Of a DNA stretch of 18,502 nt, positions 1 through 6,787 are shown in pieces (position 1 is the stretch's first letter; every line of letters starts with the position of its first letter). Location: assembly GCA_963932955.1 (NCBI GenBank), contig CAWVRK010000024.1:1-18502 (forward strand). The letters run 5' to 3'. This DNA is from Flavicella sp963932955 (GTDB lineage: Bacteria; Bacteroidota; Bacteroidia; Flavobacteriales; Flavobacteriaceae). The notes beneath the pieces are model-generated. The model did no database searches. It worked only from the letters and a program-made list of their open reading frames with translations, and was not told the DNA's origin. The position numbers and the translations under genes were made by a program.

Positions 1-59
1 GCAGCGACTAAAAGTTTACAATCCACGATTTCTATCTGACGGAAAGCAAAAAGAAAAAA
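1..59. other. Short flank beyond trpS, no gene assigned
   Basis: The first 59 bases lie downstream of trpS. Read on the minus strand, the bases just after the trpS stop are T-rich, which could help termination, but I find no stable hairpin. An open plus-strand frame runs from base 2 into trpS antisense, but it has no start and no recognisable product. Confidence 0.3.
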
Positions 60-1028
60 TCAATATCCTACTTTGCTGCGTGTTCTTTGCAATACTTCTG
101 CTGCTACTTTTCGTGCTTTTGCAGCACCCATTTCCAAGGCATGGTCGATTTCTTCTAAGTGGGATAGAAAGTAGTTAAAGCGTTCTCTCTCTTTGGAAAA
201 CTTTGTGAGAACCAGTTCGTAAAAGGCTTGTTTGGCATGCCCATATCCGAAATTTCCTCCTTCGTATTTGTCTTTCAGGTCCGCAATTTCTTCTTCCGAA
301 CCTAGCAGTTGGTACAAAGCAAACAGGTTGCAGGCAGACGGGTCTTTTGCCTCTTCCATCGGCGTGCTGTCTGTTTGGATTTTCATGATTTGCTTGCGCA
401 GTTTTTTATCGTCCAAAAAAATATCGATGGTATTGCCTTGCGATTTGCTCATTTTACCGCCATCTGTTCCGGGAACGTACATGGTGTCTTTTTGGATTTC
501 TGCTTTGGGCAGGACAAAGGTTTCGCCCAGTTTGTGGTTGAACCTGCTGGCCACATCCCGCGTCATTTCCAAATGCTGCAATTGGTCTTTTCCTACGGGA
601 ACCACTTCTGCATCGTAGAGTAGAATGTCCGCAGCCATCAAAATTGGATAGCTGAACAAGCCCGCATTGACATCTTCCAAGCGCTCGGCTTTGTCTTTAA
701 AAGAGTGTGCCAGCGTCAAGCGTTGGTAGGGATAAAAACAACTCAAATACCAAGACAATTCGGTCACCTCAGGAATGTCACTTTGTCGGTAAAAAACTGT
801 TTTGTCGAGGTCCAACCCAAAGGCGAGCCAGGCAGCTGCCGTGCGGTAGGTGTTTTCTTTGAGCGTTTTGCCGTCTTTGATTTGAGTCAAGGAATGCAGG
901 TCCGCAATAAACAAAAACGATTCGTTTTCTGGGTCGTTTGCCATTTTTATGGCAGGAATGATCGCTCCTAATAAATTCCCCAAATGAGGGGTCCCTGTAC
1001 TTTGAACTCCGGTTAGTATTCTTGACAT
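60..1028 (-). CDS. trpS: Tryptophan--tRNA ligase
   Basis: This cytoplasmic class Ic aminoacyl-tRNA synthetase charges tRNA-Trp with tryptophan using ATP. The protein has 322 residues, normal for bacterial TrpRS. The HIGH-type signature appears as PHLGN at residues 14-18 after the TGVQSTG start region, and the KMSKS loop is intact at 192-196. The segment GKDQLQHLEMTRDVA near 146-160 is typical of TrpRS and separates it from TyrRS. The start is an ATG and the protein begins MSRILTG, as expected for the family. The gene stands alone on the minus strand and diverges from the acyltransferase gene at 1173, with a candidate promoter at 1047-1054. Nothing appears truncated or unusual. Confidence 0.97.
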   Translation of the reverse strand: MSRILTGVQSTGTPHLGNLLGAIIPAIKMANDPENESFLFIADLHSLTQIKDGKTLKENTYRTAAAWLAFGLDLDKTVFYRQSDIPEVTELSWYLSCFYPYQRLTLAHSFKDKAERLEDVNAGLFSYPILMAADILLYDAEVVPVGKDQLQHLEMTRDVASRFNHKLGETFVLPKAEIQKDTMYVPGTDGGKMSKSQGNTIDIFLDDKKLRKQIMKIQTDSTPMEEAKDPSACNLFALYQLLGSEEEIADLKDKYEGGNFGYGHAKQAFYELVLTKFSKERERFNYFLSHLEEIDHALEMGAAKARKVAAEVLQRTRSKVGY

Positions 1029-1046
1029 CTGTATGTGTTTGAATCA

Positions 1047-1054
1047 CAAAAGTA
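1047..1054 (-). promoter_or_regulatory. Candidate -7 element for trpS
   Basis: Read on the minus strand this is TACTTTTG, an exact match to the Bacteroidota -7 consensus TAnnTTTG, ending 18 nt before the trpS ATG. I see no convincing TTTG-type -33 element at the usual 17-21 nt spacing. The assignment rests on the -7 match and its position. Short AT-rich matches are common by chance. Confidence 0.4.
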
Positions 1055-1159
1055 AGAATTCTGTGGACATATAAGGAAGCCCTGCCAACATTTTCTCAGG
1101 GAAAGACGGCTTCCCTTGCTTCAAATTTTAAAAAGAAAGCAGGATTGTAATAAATACAG

Positions 1160-1167
1160 TATTTTTG
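1160..1167 (+). promoter_or_regulatory. Candidate -7 element directly before the plsC-like gene
   Basis: TATTTTTG matches TAnnTTTG exactly and ends only 5 nt before the ATG at 1173. If it is used, transcription would start at or next to the start codon, giving a leaderless or nearly leaderless mRNA. No clear -33 element is visible at normal spacing, so this is a candidate only. Confidence 0.3.
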
Positions 1168-1172
1168 AATTC

Positions 1173-1922
1173 ATGAAAAAACTTTTCAGCAATTTTCTGA
1201 TTCTTCTGTGGCGGATTTGGTTTTACCTTTTTTTTGCGGTTTTGATGGTCTTGTTTGCACCGATTCTCTTTGTGGTTACCGCCAAAGAGTCATGGTATCC
1301 TGCTTTTTTTAAAGTGGCGCGTTTGTGGGCGAAAATCATTTTGATCGGGATGGGATTTCATGTAAAAAAAGAATTTCGCCAGCAGATTTCACGAGAAAAT
1401 AGCTACCTTTTTGTGGCCAATCACACCTCTATCATCGACATCATGTTGATGCTGGTGATTGTCAAAAACCCTTTCGTATTTGTAGGCAAGGAAGAATTGG
1501 CCAAAATTCCTGTTTTTGGGTTCTTTTACAGAAGAACTTGTATTTTAGTCAACCGGTCAGATACCAAGAGCAAAACACAGGTTTTTAAACAAGCACAACG
1601 ACGCTTAGACAGCGGCTTGAGTATTTGCATTTTTCCTGAAGGATTGGTCCCCGCTGACGAATCCGTGGTCCTACACAGTTTCAAAAGAGGCGCTTTTAAA
1701 TTGGCCATCGAACACCAGATTCCAATTGTTCCCATGACTTTTTACGATTGTAAAAAGCGCTTTTCGTATACTTTTTTTAGCGGAGGCCCCGGGTTTTTAC
1801 GTGTAAAAATTCACGAATTTTTCGAGACCAAAGGCTTGGATTTGAACGAAACCACTCCTTTGAAAAACAGCACCTATGAATTGTTGTACGAGGATTTAAT
1901 CGCTGATCAAAGGGCTATTTAA
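1173..1922 (+). CDS. plsC: 1-acyl-sn-glycerol-3-phosphate acyltransferase (PlsC family)
   Basis: This is a probable inner-membrane acyltransferase that adds the second acyl chain to lysophosphatidic acid in phospholipid synthesis. The protein has 249 residues, normal for the family. A hydrophobic N-terminal segment (about 7-36) should anchor it. The catalytic H(X4)D motif is NHTSIID, with H84 and D89. The second block, FPEG, is at 154-157, followed by a GAFKLA and PIVPM region typical of the family. I chose the ATG at 1173 over an upstream in-frame TTG at 1116, because the MKKLF start leads straight into the membrane segment and the TTG lies in apparent intergenic DNA. The HlyIII-type gene follows after 45 nt and may be co-transcribed. 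Related acyltransferases for ornithine or other aminolipids share these motifs, so the exact acceptor is inferred. Confidence 0.85.
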   Translation: MKKLFSNFLILLWRIWFYLFFAVLMVLFAPILFVVTAKESWYPAFFKVARLWAKIILIGMGFHVKKEFRQQISRENSYLFVANHTSIIDIMLMLVIVKNPFVFVGKEELAKIPVFGFFYRRTCILVNRSDTKSKTQVFKQAQRRLDSGLSICIFPEGLVPADESVVLHSFKRGAFKLAIEHQIPIVPMTFYDCKKRFSYTFFSGGPGFLRVKIHEFFETKGLDLNETTPLKNSTYELLYEDLIADQRAI

Positions 1923-1967
1923 CGAGGTTTTTTTGTATCTTCTAAGAGAAGACCGAAACCCCTTTAG

Positions 1968-2612
1968 ATGAAATTCAAAGTGACCTACTACAAAGAAAAA
2001 GAAGAACGCATCAATGTGATCTCACATGCATTGGGCGTGGTTTTGAGCGTGATTGCCTTTCCTTTTTTGGTTTACAAAGCGTGCAAGACGGAAGAGCCTT
2101 TGGTCATCTTGAGCTTTGTCGTTTACGGAGGCAGTATGATTCTCTTGTACACGGCTTCTACCCTATTTCACAGCGCTCAAAACCCAAAAATCCGTTACTA
2201 TTTCAATATTTTTGACCATGCGGCCATTTATGTTTTGATTGCGGGAACCTATGCACCTGTTGCTTTGGTCGTACTGCAAGGATCCTTGGGTTGGACCATT
2301 TTTGTTCTTTCATGGCTGTTCGCGATTGTCGGGATTTTTTATAAGATTTTTTTTATTGGAAGGTTTCAGTTGTTGTCCGTGATTGTGTATGTGGGCATGG
2401 GTTGGATGCTTGTTTTTGTCATGCGTTCTCTTATTCAAAACTTTGCTGCGGAAGGGATTCGACTCTTGCTTTTGGGCGGGATATTTTATTCGGTAGGCGC
2501 TGTGTTTTTTGCCATTCCAAAGATTCCCTACAACCACGCTATTTTTCACTTATTTGTGTTGTTGGGTAGCTTCAGCCATTTTATAGCGATTTACCAATTT
2601 GTATTGGTCTAA
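1968..2612 (+). CDS. Hemolysin III / PAQR family membrane protein
   Basis: This 214-residue integral membrane protein has about seven hydrophobic segments, matching the HlyIII (YqfA) branch of the PAQR family. Visible family marks are the N-terminal E-x-x-N-x-x-S-H at residues 13-20, STLFHS around H68 in the second membrane segment, the DHAAIYVLIAGTYAP block starting at 83, and histidines H190, H194 and H204 near the C-terminus. In PAQR proteins, one histidine early and two late bind a metal ion, which suggests a membrane hydrolase fold. The name comes from a Bacillus haemolytic activity. Bacterial members are mostly of unknown role, some tied to membrane fluidity, so no haemolysis should be assumed. 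The short gap after the PlsC-like gene suggests linkage with lipid metabolism. Confidence 0.85.
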   Translation: MKFKVTYYKEKEERINVISHALGVVLSVIAFPFLVYKACKTEEPLVILSFVVYGGSMILLYTASTLFHSAQNPKIRYYFNIFDHAAIYVLIAGTYAPVALVVLQGSLGWTIFVLSWLFAIVGIFYKIFFIGRFQLLSVIVYVGMGWMLVFVMRSLIQNFAAEGIRLLLLGGIFYSVGAVFFAIPKIPYNHAIFHLFVLLGSFSHFIAIYQFVLV

Positions 2613-2634
2613 AAACAAAAAGGAGCTTGTTTTT
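2611..2634. terminator. Possible bidirectional terminator
   Basis: An 8-bp inverted repeat (AAAAACAA at 2611-2618 pairing with TTGTTTTT at 2627-2634) with an 8-nt loop sits in the 29-nt gap between two convergent genes and overlaps the stop of the upstream one. The T-run continues to 2635, and the A-run gives T on the other strand. The stem is AT-rich and weak, so the call rests largely on its position. Confidence 0.35.
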
Positions 2635-2641
2635 TGTAGGC

Positions 2642-3112
2642 TTACCAGTTCCGAAAAGGGTTTTTGCTCAAACAAGAATTGTAATATGCCACTTCTCCTG
2701 TGACTTCTCGACCGAGCCAATTCGGTTTTTCAAAAGGGGAGTCTTCTGCTTCCAATTCTATTTCAGCGACCACTAAGCCTTCATTTTCACCGAGGAAAAC
2801 GTCCACTTCAAAAAGGTGAGATGCGTTTTTGACCAGGTAGCGGTATTTTTCAATAGGCTTTTCTTCACAAAGCGACAGCAGCTGCTTGCCTTCTGTCAAG
2901 GAGATTTCTTTTTCCCACTCAAAGCGTGTGGTTCCTGAGGCGTTTGCCATCCCTTTGACGGTTAAAAAGCTTTTCAACCCATCGATGCGCACACGTACGG
3001 TTCTGTTTTTGTCGGAGTTTAAAAAACCTTGAACAAGGTGTTTTTTCTCAAAACTTTCTTCAAGAAAAGCACAATTTTTGACCAAGAATTTTCTTTCTAT
3101 TTCAAGTGGCAT
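2642..3112 (-). CDS. CYTH domain protein (probable inorganic triphosphatase-type)
   Basis: This small cytoplasmic protein of 156 residues is a single CYTH domain (CyaB/thiamine-triphosphatase superfamily). The hallmark E-x-E-x-K motif is EIERK at residues 4-8, right at the N-terminus. It is followed by the expected charged strands of the tunnel fold: RVRIDG, FLTVKG, RFEWEKEI, and an acidic C-terminal pair of strands (FEVDVF, VVAEIELE). The family binds triphosphate groups with a divalent metal. Short bacterial members of this kind are usually tripolyphosphatases, and a few are class IV adenylate cyclases, so substrate is not settled. I use the ATG at 3112 because it puts the motif at the usual position. 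An in-frame TTG nine bases upstream is less likely. The methyltransferase gene lies 52 nt upstream on the same strand. Confidence 0.85.
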   Translation of the reverse strand: MPLEIERKFLVKNCAFLEESFEKKHLVQGFLNSDKNRTVRVRIDGLKSFLTVKGMANASGTTRFEWEKEISLTEGKQLLSLCEEKPIEKYRYLVKNASHLFEVDVFLGENEGLVVAEIELEAEDSPFEKPNWLGREVTGEVAYYNSCLSKNPFRNW

Positions 3113-3164
3113 AATAGGCAATTAGAGGATTTGACAAAGGGTTTCTTTTGAATACAGCAATTTT

Positions 3165-4016
3165 TCAACCTCGAACGTATTCCCAATCTTTGATTTCTTC
3201 AAACATTTTGCAACGCTCTTTCACGTACGGATGGGTCAACAAGGAAGCAACGGATACTTCGGGCAGTTCTTTTTGGGCAAGAGACTCCTCTACAAAAATA
3301 AAATTAAAGCCCAAGTCATTAGCCCCCACAAGGCGGTAGCCCTTTTTGGCACCTAATTTCTGCATGGCTACTGGAGAAGCTCCGTTGTAGATCGGATGTT
3401 TTCCGGGAGCTTGGTAGTTGGGGTCGTAGGGAACAACAATGTTTTCCATCCCAAATTCAATATGTGTTTCTATGACGACGACCTTGGGCCGGATGCTATT
3501 GATGGCGTCCCAAATCCAATAGTCATTCCCGTCGATATCGATGGACAGCAATCCGATTTCTCCTTGCACATCGGCGTTCGCTAGGAGTTCATTCACATTT
3601 TCTCGCGTGACTTTGGAACAGACAAATTTGGGTTTGTAAAACCAAGGATGTGGGTATTTGTTGTAAAACTTACGTCCTCGACGAATGCTTTTTGGGTTTC
3701 CGTCAACAAACAAACCATTCCAACCAAAATTAAAATACAGATTGGCCGCATTGCTATTCACACCATCGTCCGCTCCGATTTCCACAAAAGTTTTGTTTTC
3801 CATACCGAGTATGGAAAAGATAAAAAGCAGCATGCCGTCTTCTTCAAACTGCGAGAAAGCACGAAAACCCGTATCTGAAATTTGAGGCAAATCGCCCTTT
3901 TTTTTCATTTCTTGGTAGTTGAGAAAAAGTTGTCGTTGCGCAATTTGTACCGATGGTACAAATCGATTTCTGATTTTGGTTATGAGAAAATGGTCTTTTA
4001 AAAAGTTTTTAATCAT
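3165..4016 (-). CDS. FkbM-like SAM-dependent methyltransferase
   Basis: From the chosen start this is a 283-residue protein. A class I methyltransferase glycine-rich motif is visible as VEIGADDG at 78-85, followed by a GWNGLFVDGNP segment at 98-108 where the acidic residue would bind the SAM ribose. SIDIDGNDYWIW at 158-169 is the post-motif seen in FkbM-type enzymes. FSQFEEDGML just before the domain is also common in this group. FkbM-like enzymes methylate sugars and polyketides, and here the neighbours make a surface glycan plausible, but the substrate is unknown. The reading frame is open upstream to 4202. I prefer the ATG at 4016 because the extension would cover two candidate promoters and adds unrecognisable sequence. 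The CYTH gene follows and is probably co-transcribed. Confidence 0.7.
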   Translation of the reverse strand: MIKNFLKDHFLITKIRNRFVPSVQIAQRQLFLNYQEMKKKGDLPQISDTGFRAFSQFEEDGMLLFIFSILGMENKTFVEIGADDGVNSNAANLYFNFGWNGLFVDGNPKSIRRGRKFYNKYPHPWFYKPKFVCSKVTRENVNELLANADVQGEIGLLSIDIDGNDYWIWDAINSIRPKVVVIETHIEFGMENIVVPYDPNYQAPGKHPIYNGASPVAMQKLGAKKGYRLVGANDLGFNFIFVEESLAQKELPEVSVASLLTHPYVKERCKMFEEIKDWEYVRG

Positions 4017-4094
4017 CAAGTTTCTTTTTTCTTTTGTGTCCAAACAGGCCTTTAAAAAGGGGAGTTTTTTTTGAAACACAAAACATCTTTGCCA

Positions 4095-4102
4095 CAAATA
4101 TA
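4095..4102 (-). promoter_or_regulatory. Candidate -7 element for the FkbM-like gene
   Basis: On the minus strand this reads TATATTTG, an exact TAnnTTTG match, 78 nt before the ATG at 4016. No good -33 element is visible. It lies inside the longer possible reading frame from 4202, which fits the shorter start. Confidence 0.35.
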
Positions 4103-4186
4103 AGTAGTTTGTGTCAGATGGCTTGGTTTTGAAAGGGAAAGGAGTTGAATTTATAATTTTACAGCCATTTAAGAAAGCGGCAACGG

Positions 4187-4217
4187 TTTCCAATTCCAAC
4201 AATATCCGCTATCTTTG
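4187..4217 (+). promoter_or_regulatory. Promoter for the MBOAT-algJ-porZ-recO gene train
   Basis: TTTC at 4187-4190, one mismatch from the TTTG -33 consensus, is followed after exactly 19 nt by TATCTTTG at 4210-4217, a perfect TAnnTTTG -7 element. The ATG at 4241 begins 24 nt after the -7 element ends. Both boxes and the optimal spacing make this one of the two best Bacteroidota-type promoters in the window. Confidence 0.6.
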
Positions 4218-4240
4218 TCCTTCAACGATTTGAGACAGCT

Positions 4241-5668
4241 ATGCTATTTAGTAGTGCGATATTCCTTTTCTTATTTCTTCCCCTCGTTCTCATGGTTTAT
4301 TTTTTAAGCCCCAAACGGTTTCGAAATGTGGTCTTGTTACTTGCAAGTTTGGCTTTTTACACCTGGGGAGAGCAAGAGATGGTATTGTTGATCGTGCTTT
4401 CCGCTGTCGTCGATTACACGGCAGGCATCTTGATCAAAAGAAAGTATCGGAAACAAGGCCTTTTCCTTTCTGTGGTTTTCAATTTGGGGATTTTAATTTA
4501 TTTTAAATACGCCAACTTTTTGCTCGAAAACCTAATTTTTGTCACGGATTCTCTTGGTCTTGAGGTGCAGTCGCTTGCCGATTTTTCTGAGGTTGCATTG
4601 CCCTTAGGGATTAGTTTTTACACGTTTCAAACGATGTCTTATACCCTTGATGTGTACAGGGGCAAAGTGGAGGCGAGCACCAATTTTCTAAATTTTGCGA
4701 CCTATGTAACGCTGTTTCCCCAATTGGTAGCGGGTCCCATCGTTAGGTACAAAGAGGTAGAAAAGGAGTTGACACAGAGAAACACCACTGTCTCCGATTT
4801 TTCGGAAGGCATTCGAAGGTTTGTCATTGGATTTGGAAAAAAGATGTTGCTCGCAAACAACTTGGCCTATGTGGCCGACGGCGCTTTTGAATTGCCCGCG
4901 TCACAGCTTTCCACATCTTTTGCATGGGTCGGTCTTTTGGCCTATTCACTTCAGATTTATTTTGATTTTTCGGGTTATTCAGACATGGCCATTGGATTGG
5001 GAAGAATGTTTGGATTTCGTTTTCCTGAAAATTTCAACTACCCGTATTTTTCCAAATCTATCAGAGAATTTTGGAGGCGTTGGCACATTACCTTGTCCGC
5101 TTGGTTCAAAGATTACCTCTATATTTCTATGGGAGGAAACAGAGTCCCACCTTGGCGTGTTTACCTTAATTTGTTAGTCGTTTTTTTTGCGACAGGCCTG
5201 TGGCATGGTGCCAAATGGACGTTTGTAGTTTGGGGACTTTGGCACGGTCTTTTTCTTATTGGAGAACGCATCTTCAAGAAGCAGAAGTCTCTAAAAAGAG
5301 TTCCGCGCGTTTTTTACCACATCTATGCGTTGTTTGTCGTTGGAGTCGGATGGGTCTTTTTTAGAGCCCATGATTTGGCAAGTGCACTACAGTATTTGAA
5401 AAGACTTTTTTCTTTTGCAACAGAAAGTTCGGACAACTCTTTTTTGACTTATTTTTTGAGAACGGAGTGCTTGATTGCTTTTCTCTTTGCCGGTTTTTTG
5501 GCGGTTCCTTTTCAGGACTTTTTAAAAACAAGAGGGAAGAGTTTTCTTGAAAAAAGGGCAACGGTATTTTTAATTGCAGAGCGCTTGGTCCTCCTATTGG
5601 TATTTGCCTTTTCATGTTTTTACATAGCGGTAGACGCCTACAATCCCTTTATTTATTTTCGTTTCTAA
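4241..5668 (+). CDS. MBOAT family O-acyltransferase (AlgI-like)
   Basis: This polytopic inner-membrane protein of 475 residues has the normal size for AlgI-type members of the membrane-bound O-acyltransferase family. Such proteins carry acyl groups, usually acetyl, across the membrane for transfer to an extracytoplasmic polymer. Family marks are LPLGISFYTFQTMSYT at 120-135, FPQLVAGPIVRY at 159-170, QIYFDFSGYSDMAIG at 238-252, EFWRRWHITLS with H282, and the invariant WHG histidine H322 followed by a second WHG with H335. All expected catalytic histidines are therefore present. The stop overlaps the start of the AlgJ/AlgX-like gene (TAATG), so the two are translationally coupled and form the classic two-part O-acetylation machine. 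AlgI as such is not implied, since no alginate genes are visible. The true polymer is unknown. Confidence 0.9.
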   Translation: MLFSSAIFLFLFLPLVLMVYFLSPKRFRNVVLLLASLAFYTWGEQEMVLLIVLSAVVDYTAGILIKRKYRKQGLFLSVVFNLGILIYFKYANFLLENLIFVTDSLGLEVQSLADFSEVALPLGISFYTFQTMSYTLDVYRGKVEASTNFLNFATYVTLFPQLVAGPIVRYKEVEKELTQRNTTVSDFSEGIRRFVIGFGKKMLLANNLAYVADGAFELPASQLSTSFAWVGLLAYSLQIYFDFSGYSDMAIGLGRMFGFRFPENFNYPYFSKSIREFWRRWHITLSAWFKDYLYISMGGNRVPPWRVYLNLLVVFFATGLWHGAKWTFVVWGLWHGLFLIGERIFKKQKSLKRVPRVFYHIYALFVVGVGWVFFRAHDLASALQYLKRLFSFATESSDNSFLTYFLRTECLIAFLFAGFLAVPFQDFLKTRGKSFLEKRATVFLIAERLVLLLVFAFSCFYIAVDAYNPFIYFRF

Positions 5669-6771
5669 TGGCAAAAAAAAGGATTCATATCGCTTTTCTC
5701 TTTGCATTTTTTGCAATGCTGGCCACACCGACTTTGGTCCAGGTATTGGCACTTGAAAAAAACACCTACCAAAGTGAAAACAGAAGAATTCAACCATTTC
5801 CATCCTTTAATTTTCAGCAGCCTTTGGTTTTTTTCAGCAAGTTCAAGAGTTATTACAAAGACAATTTTGGACTGCGCTTGACATTGTTTGAAGCCTACAG
5901 CTATTTCGTTCGGGAGTGGTTTCACGAAAACCCATTGCCCAACAAAGTAATTGAGGGCAATGAGGGGTGGCTCTATTTGTCCTACCAAAAGGTACTTGCA
6001 GAGATGACGGGCACCCTTCTCTTTTCCTCCAACGAGCTTTCTGAAATCGCTGACAACATAAGTCAAGCTAGGGAGTGGGCGCTGGAAAAAGACATCAAAC
6101 TCTACATTTCTGTCGCTCCCAACAAATACAGTGTCTATCCTGAAAACTTGCCTTTTAGCGTCGGAAAAAACAAGACAAAGCTCTCCCAACTGAAAAACTT
6201 TTTAAAAAGGGAAATAGATTTTGATTTGGTGGATCTAAAAGAAACGATTTTGCCTGCAAAAGGAGCGGAACTCTTGTACCACAAAGAAGACACCCATTGG
6301 AATGATTTGGGCGCCTTTTGGGGCTATCAGCGCCTTATGCAAACCCTTCAGCAGGATTTTAAAAACCTAAAAGAAATTAACCACACCCAGTTGAAGTTTG
6401 AAAAAGAAACCCACTTGGGCGATTTGAAACGAATGTTGCATCTTCGTGAAAAAGAACAAATTTCTTCTGTTAAAGTTTTGGACTCCGTCGTTTCGGAACG
6501 GGTAGAGAACCAATTGCAGGTTCCAAAATATATAAATGGAAACCCGGGAGATTATGAATACAGATTTCGAAAAAGGGGCCGTCCGTTGAAAGTACTTGTC
6601 TTTAGAGATTCTTTTTCTTACGCATTAAGTAATTATTTGAACGAAACTTTTGGAGAATGTGTGTATATTTATGATTTTAAATTCGACAAAAACTTGGTGC
6701 TCAAAGAACAGCCAGATCTGATCGTTTACGAAGTTGCGGAAAGAAACCTTTCACAATTAAAGGAACTATAA
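5668..6771 (+). CDS. AlgJ/AlgX-like SGNH O-acetyltransferase partner
   Basis: This 367-residue protein starts with a hydrophobic segment (about 5-27) that acts as a signal or membrane anchor, leaving the rest in the periplasm. The catalytic arrangement of AlgX/AlgJ proteins is visible: an Asp-x-His pair in KEDTHWND (D208, H210) and a later serine in FRDSFS (probably S315). GNEGWLYL near 97-104 is also typical at the start of this domain. These enzymes take acetyl groups delivered by an MBOAT partner and place them on polysaccharide. The ATG at 5668 overlaps the MBOAT stop. An upstream in-frame ATG at 5614 is rejected because it lies inside the MBOAT gene and weakens the signal-like N-terminus. 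The porZ-like gene begins 16 nt downstream. Overall sequence is divergent, so the subfamily is approximate. Confidence 0.8.
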   Translation: MAKKRIHIAFLFAFFAMLATPTLVQVLALEKNTYQSENRRIQPFPSFNFQQPLVFFSKFKSYYKDNFGLRLTLFEAYSYFVREWFHENPLPNKVIEGNEGWLYLSYQKVLAEMTGTLLFSSNELSEIADNISQAREWALEKDIKLYISVAPNKYSVYPENLPFSVGKNKTKLSQLKNFLKREIDFDLVDLKETILPAKGAELLYHKEDTHWNDLGAFWGYQRLMQTLQQDFKNLKEINHTQLKFEKETHLGDLKRMLHLREKEQISSVKVLDSVVSERVENQLQVPKYINGNPGDYEYRFRKRGRPLKVLVFRDSFSYALSNYLNETFGECVYIYDFKFDKNLVLKEQPDLIVYEVAERNLSQLKEL

Positions 6772-6787
6772 TTTTAATTTTATCTAA

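Noticed and set aside
1116..1172. TTG-initiated N-terminal extension of the PlsC-like protein
   Set aside because: It starts at TTG, adds 19 polar residues before a good membrane anchor, and overlaps the candidate promoter element at 1160.
5665..6189. Minus-strand open frame of 174 codons opposite the AlgJ/AlgX-like gene
   Set aside because: The plus strand carries a clear catalytic-motif protein here. The antisense product has no signature and no promoter.
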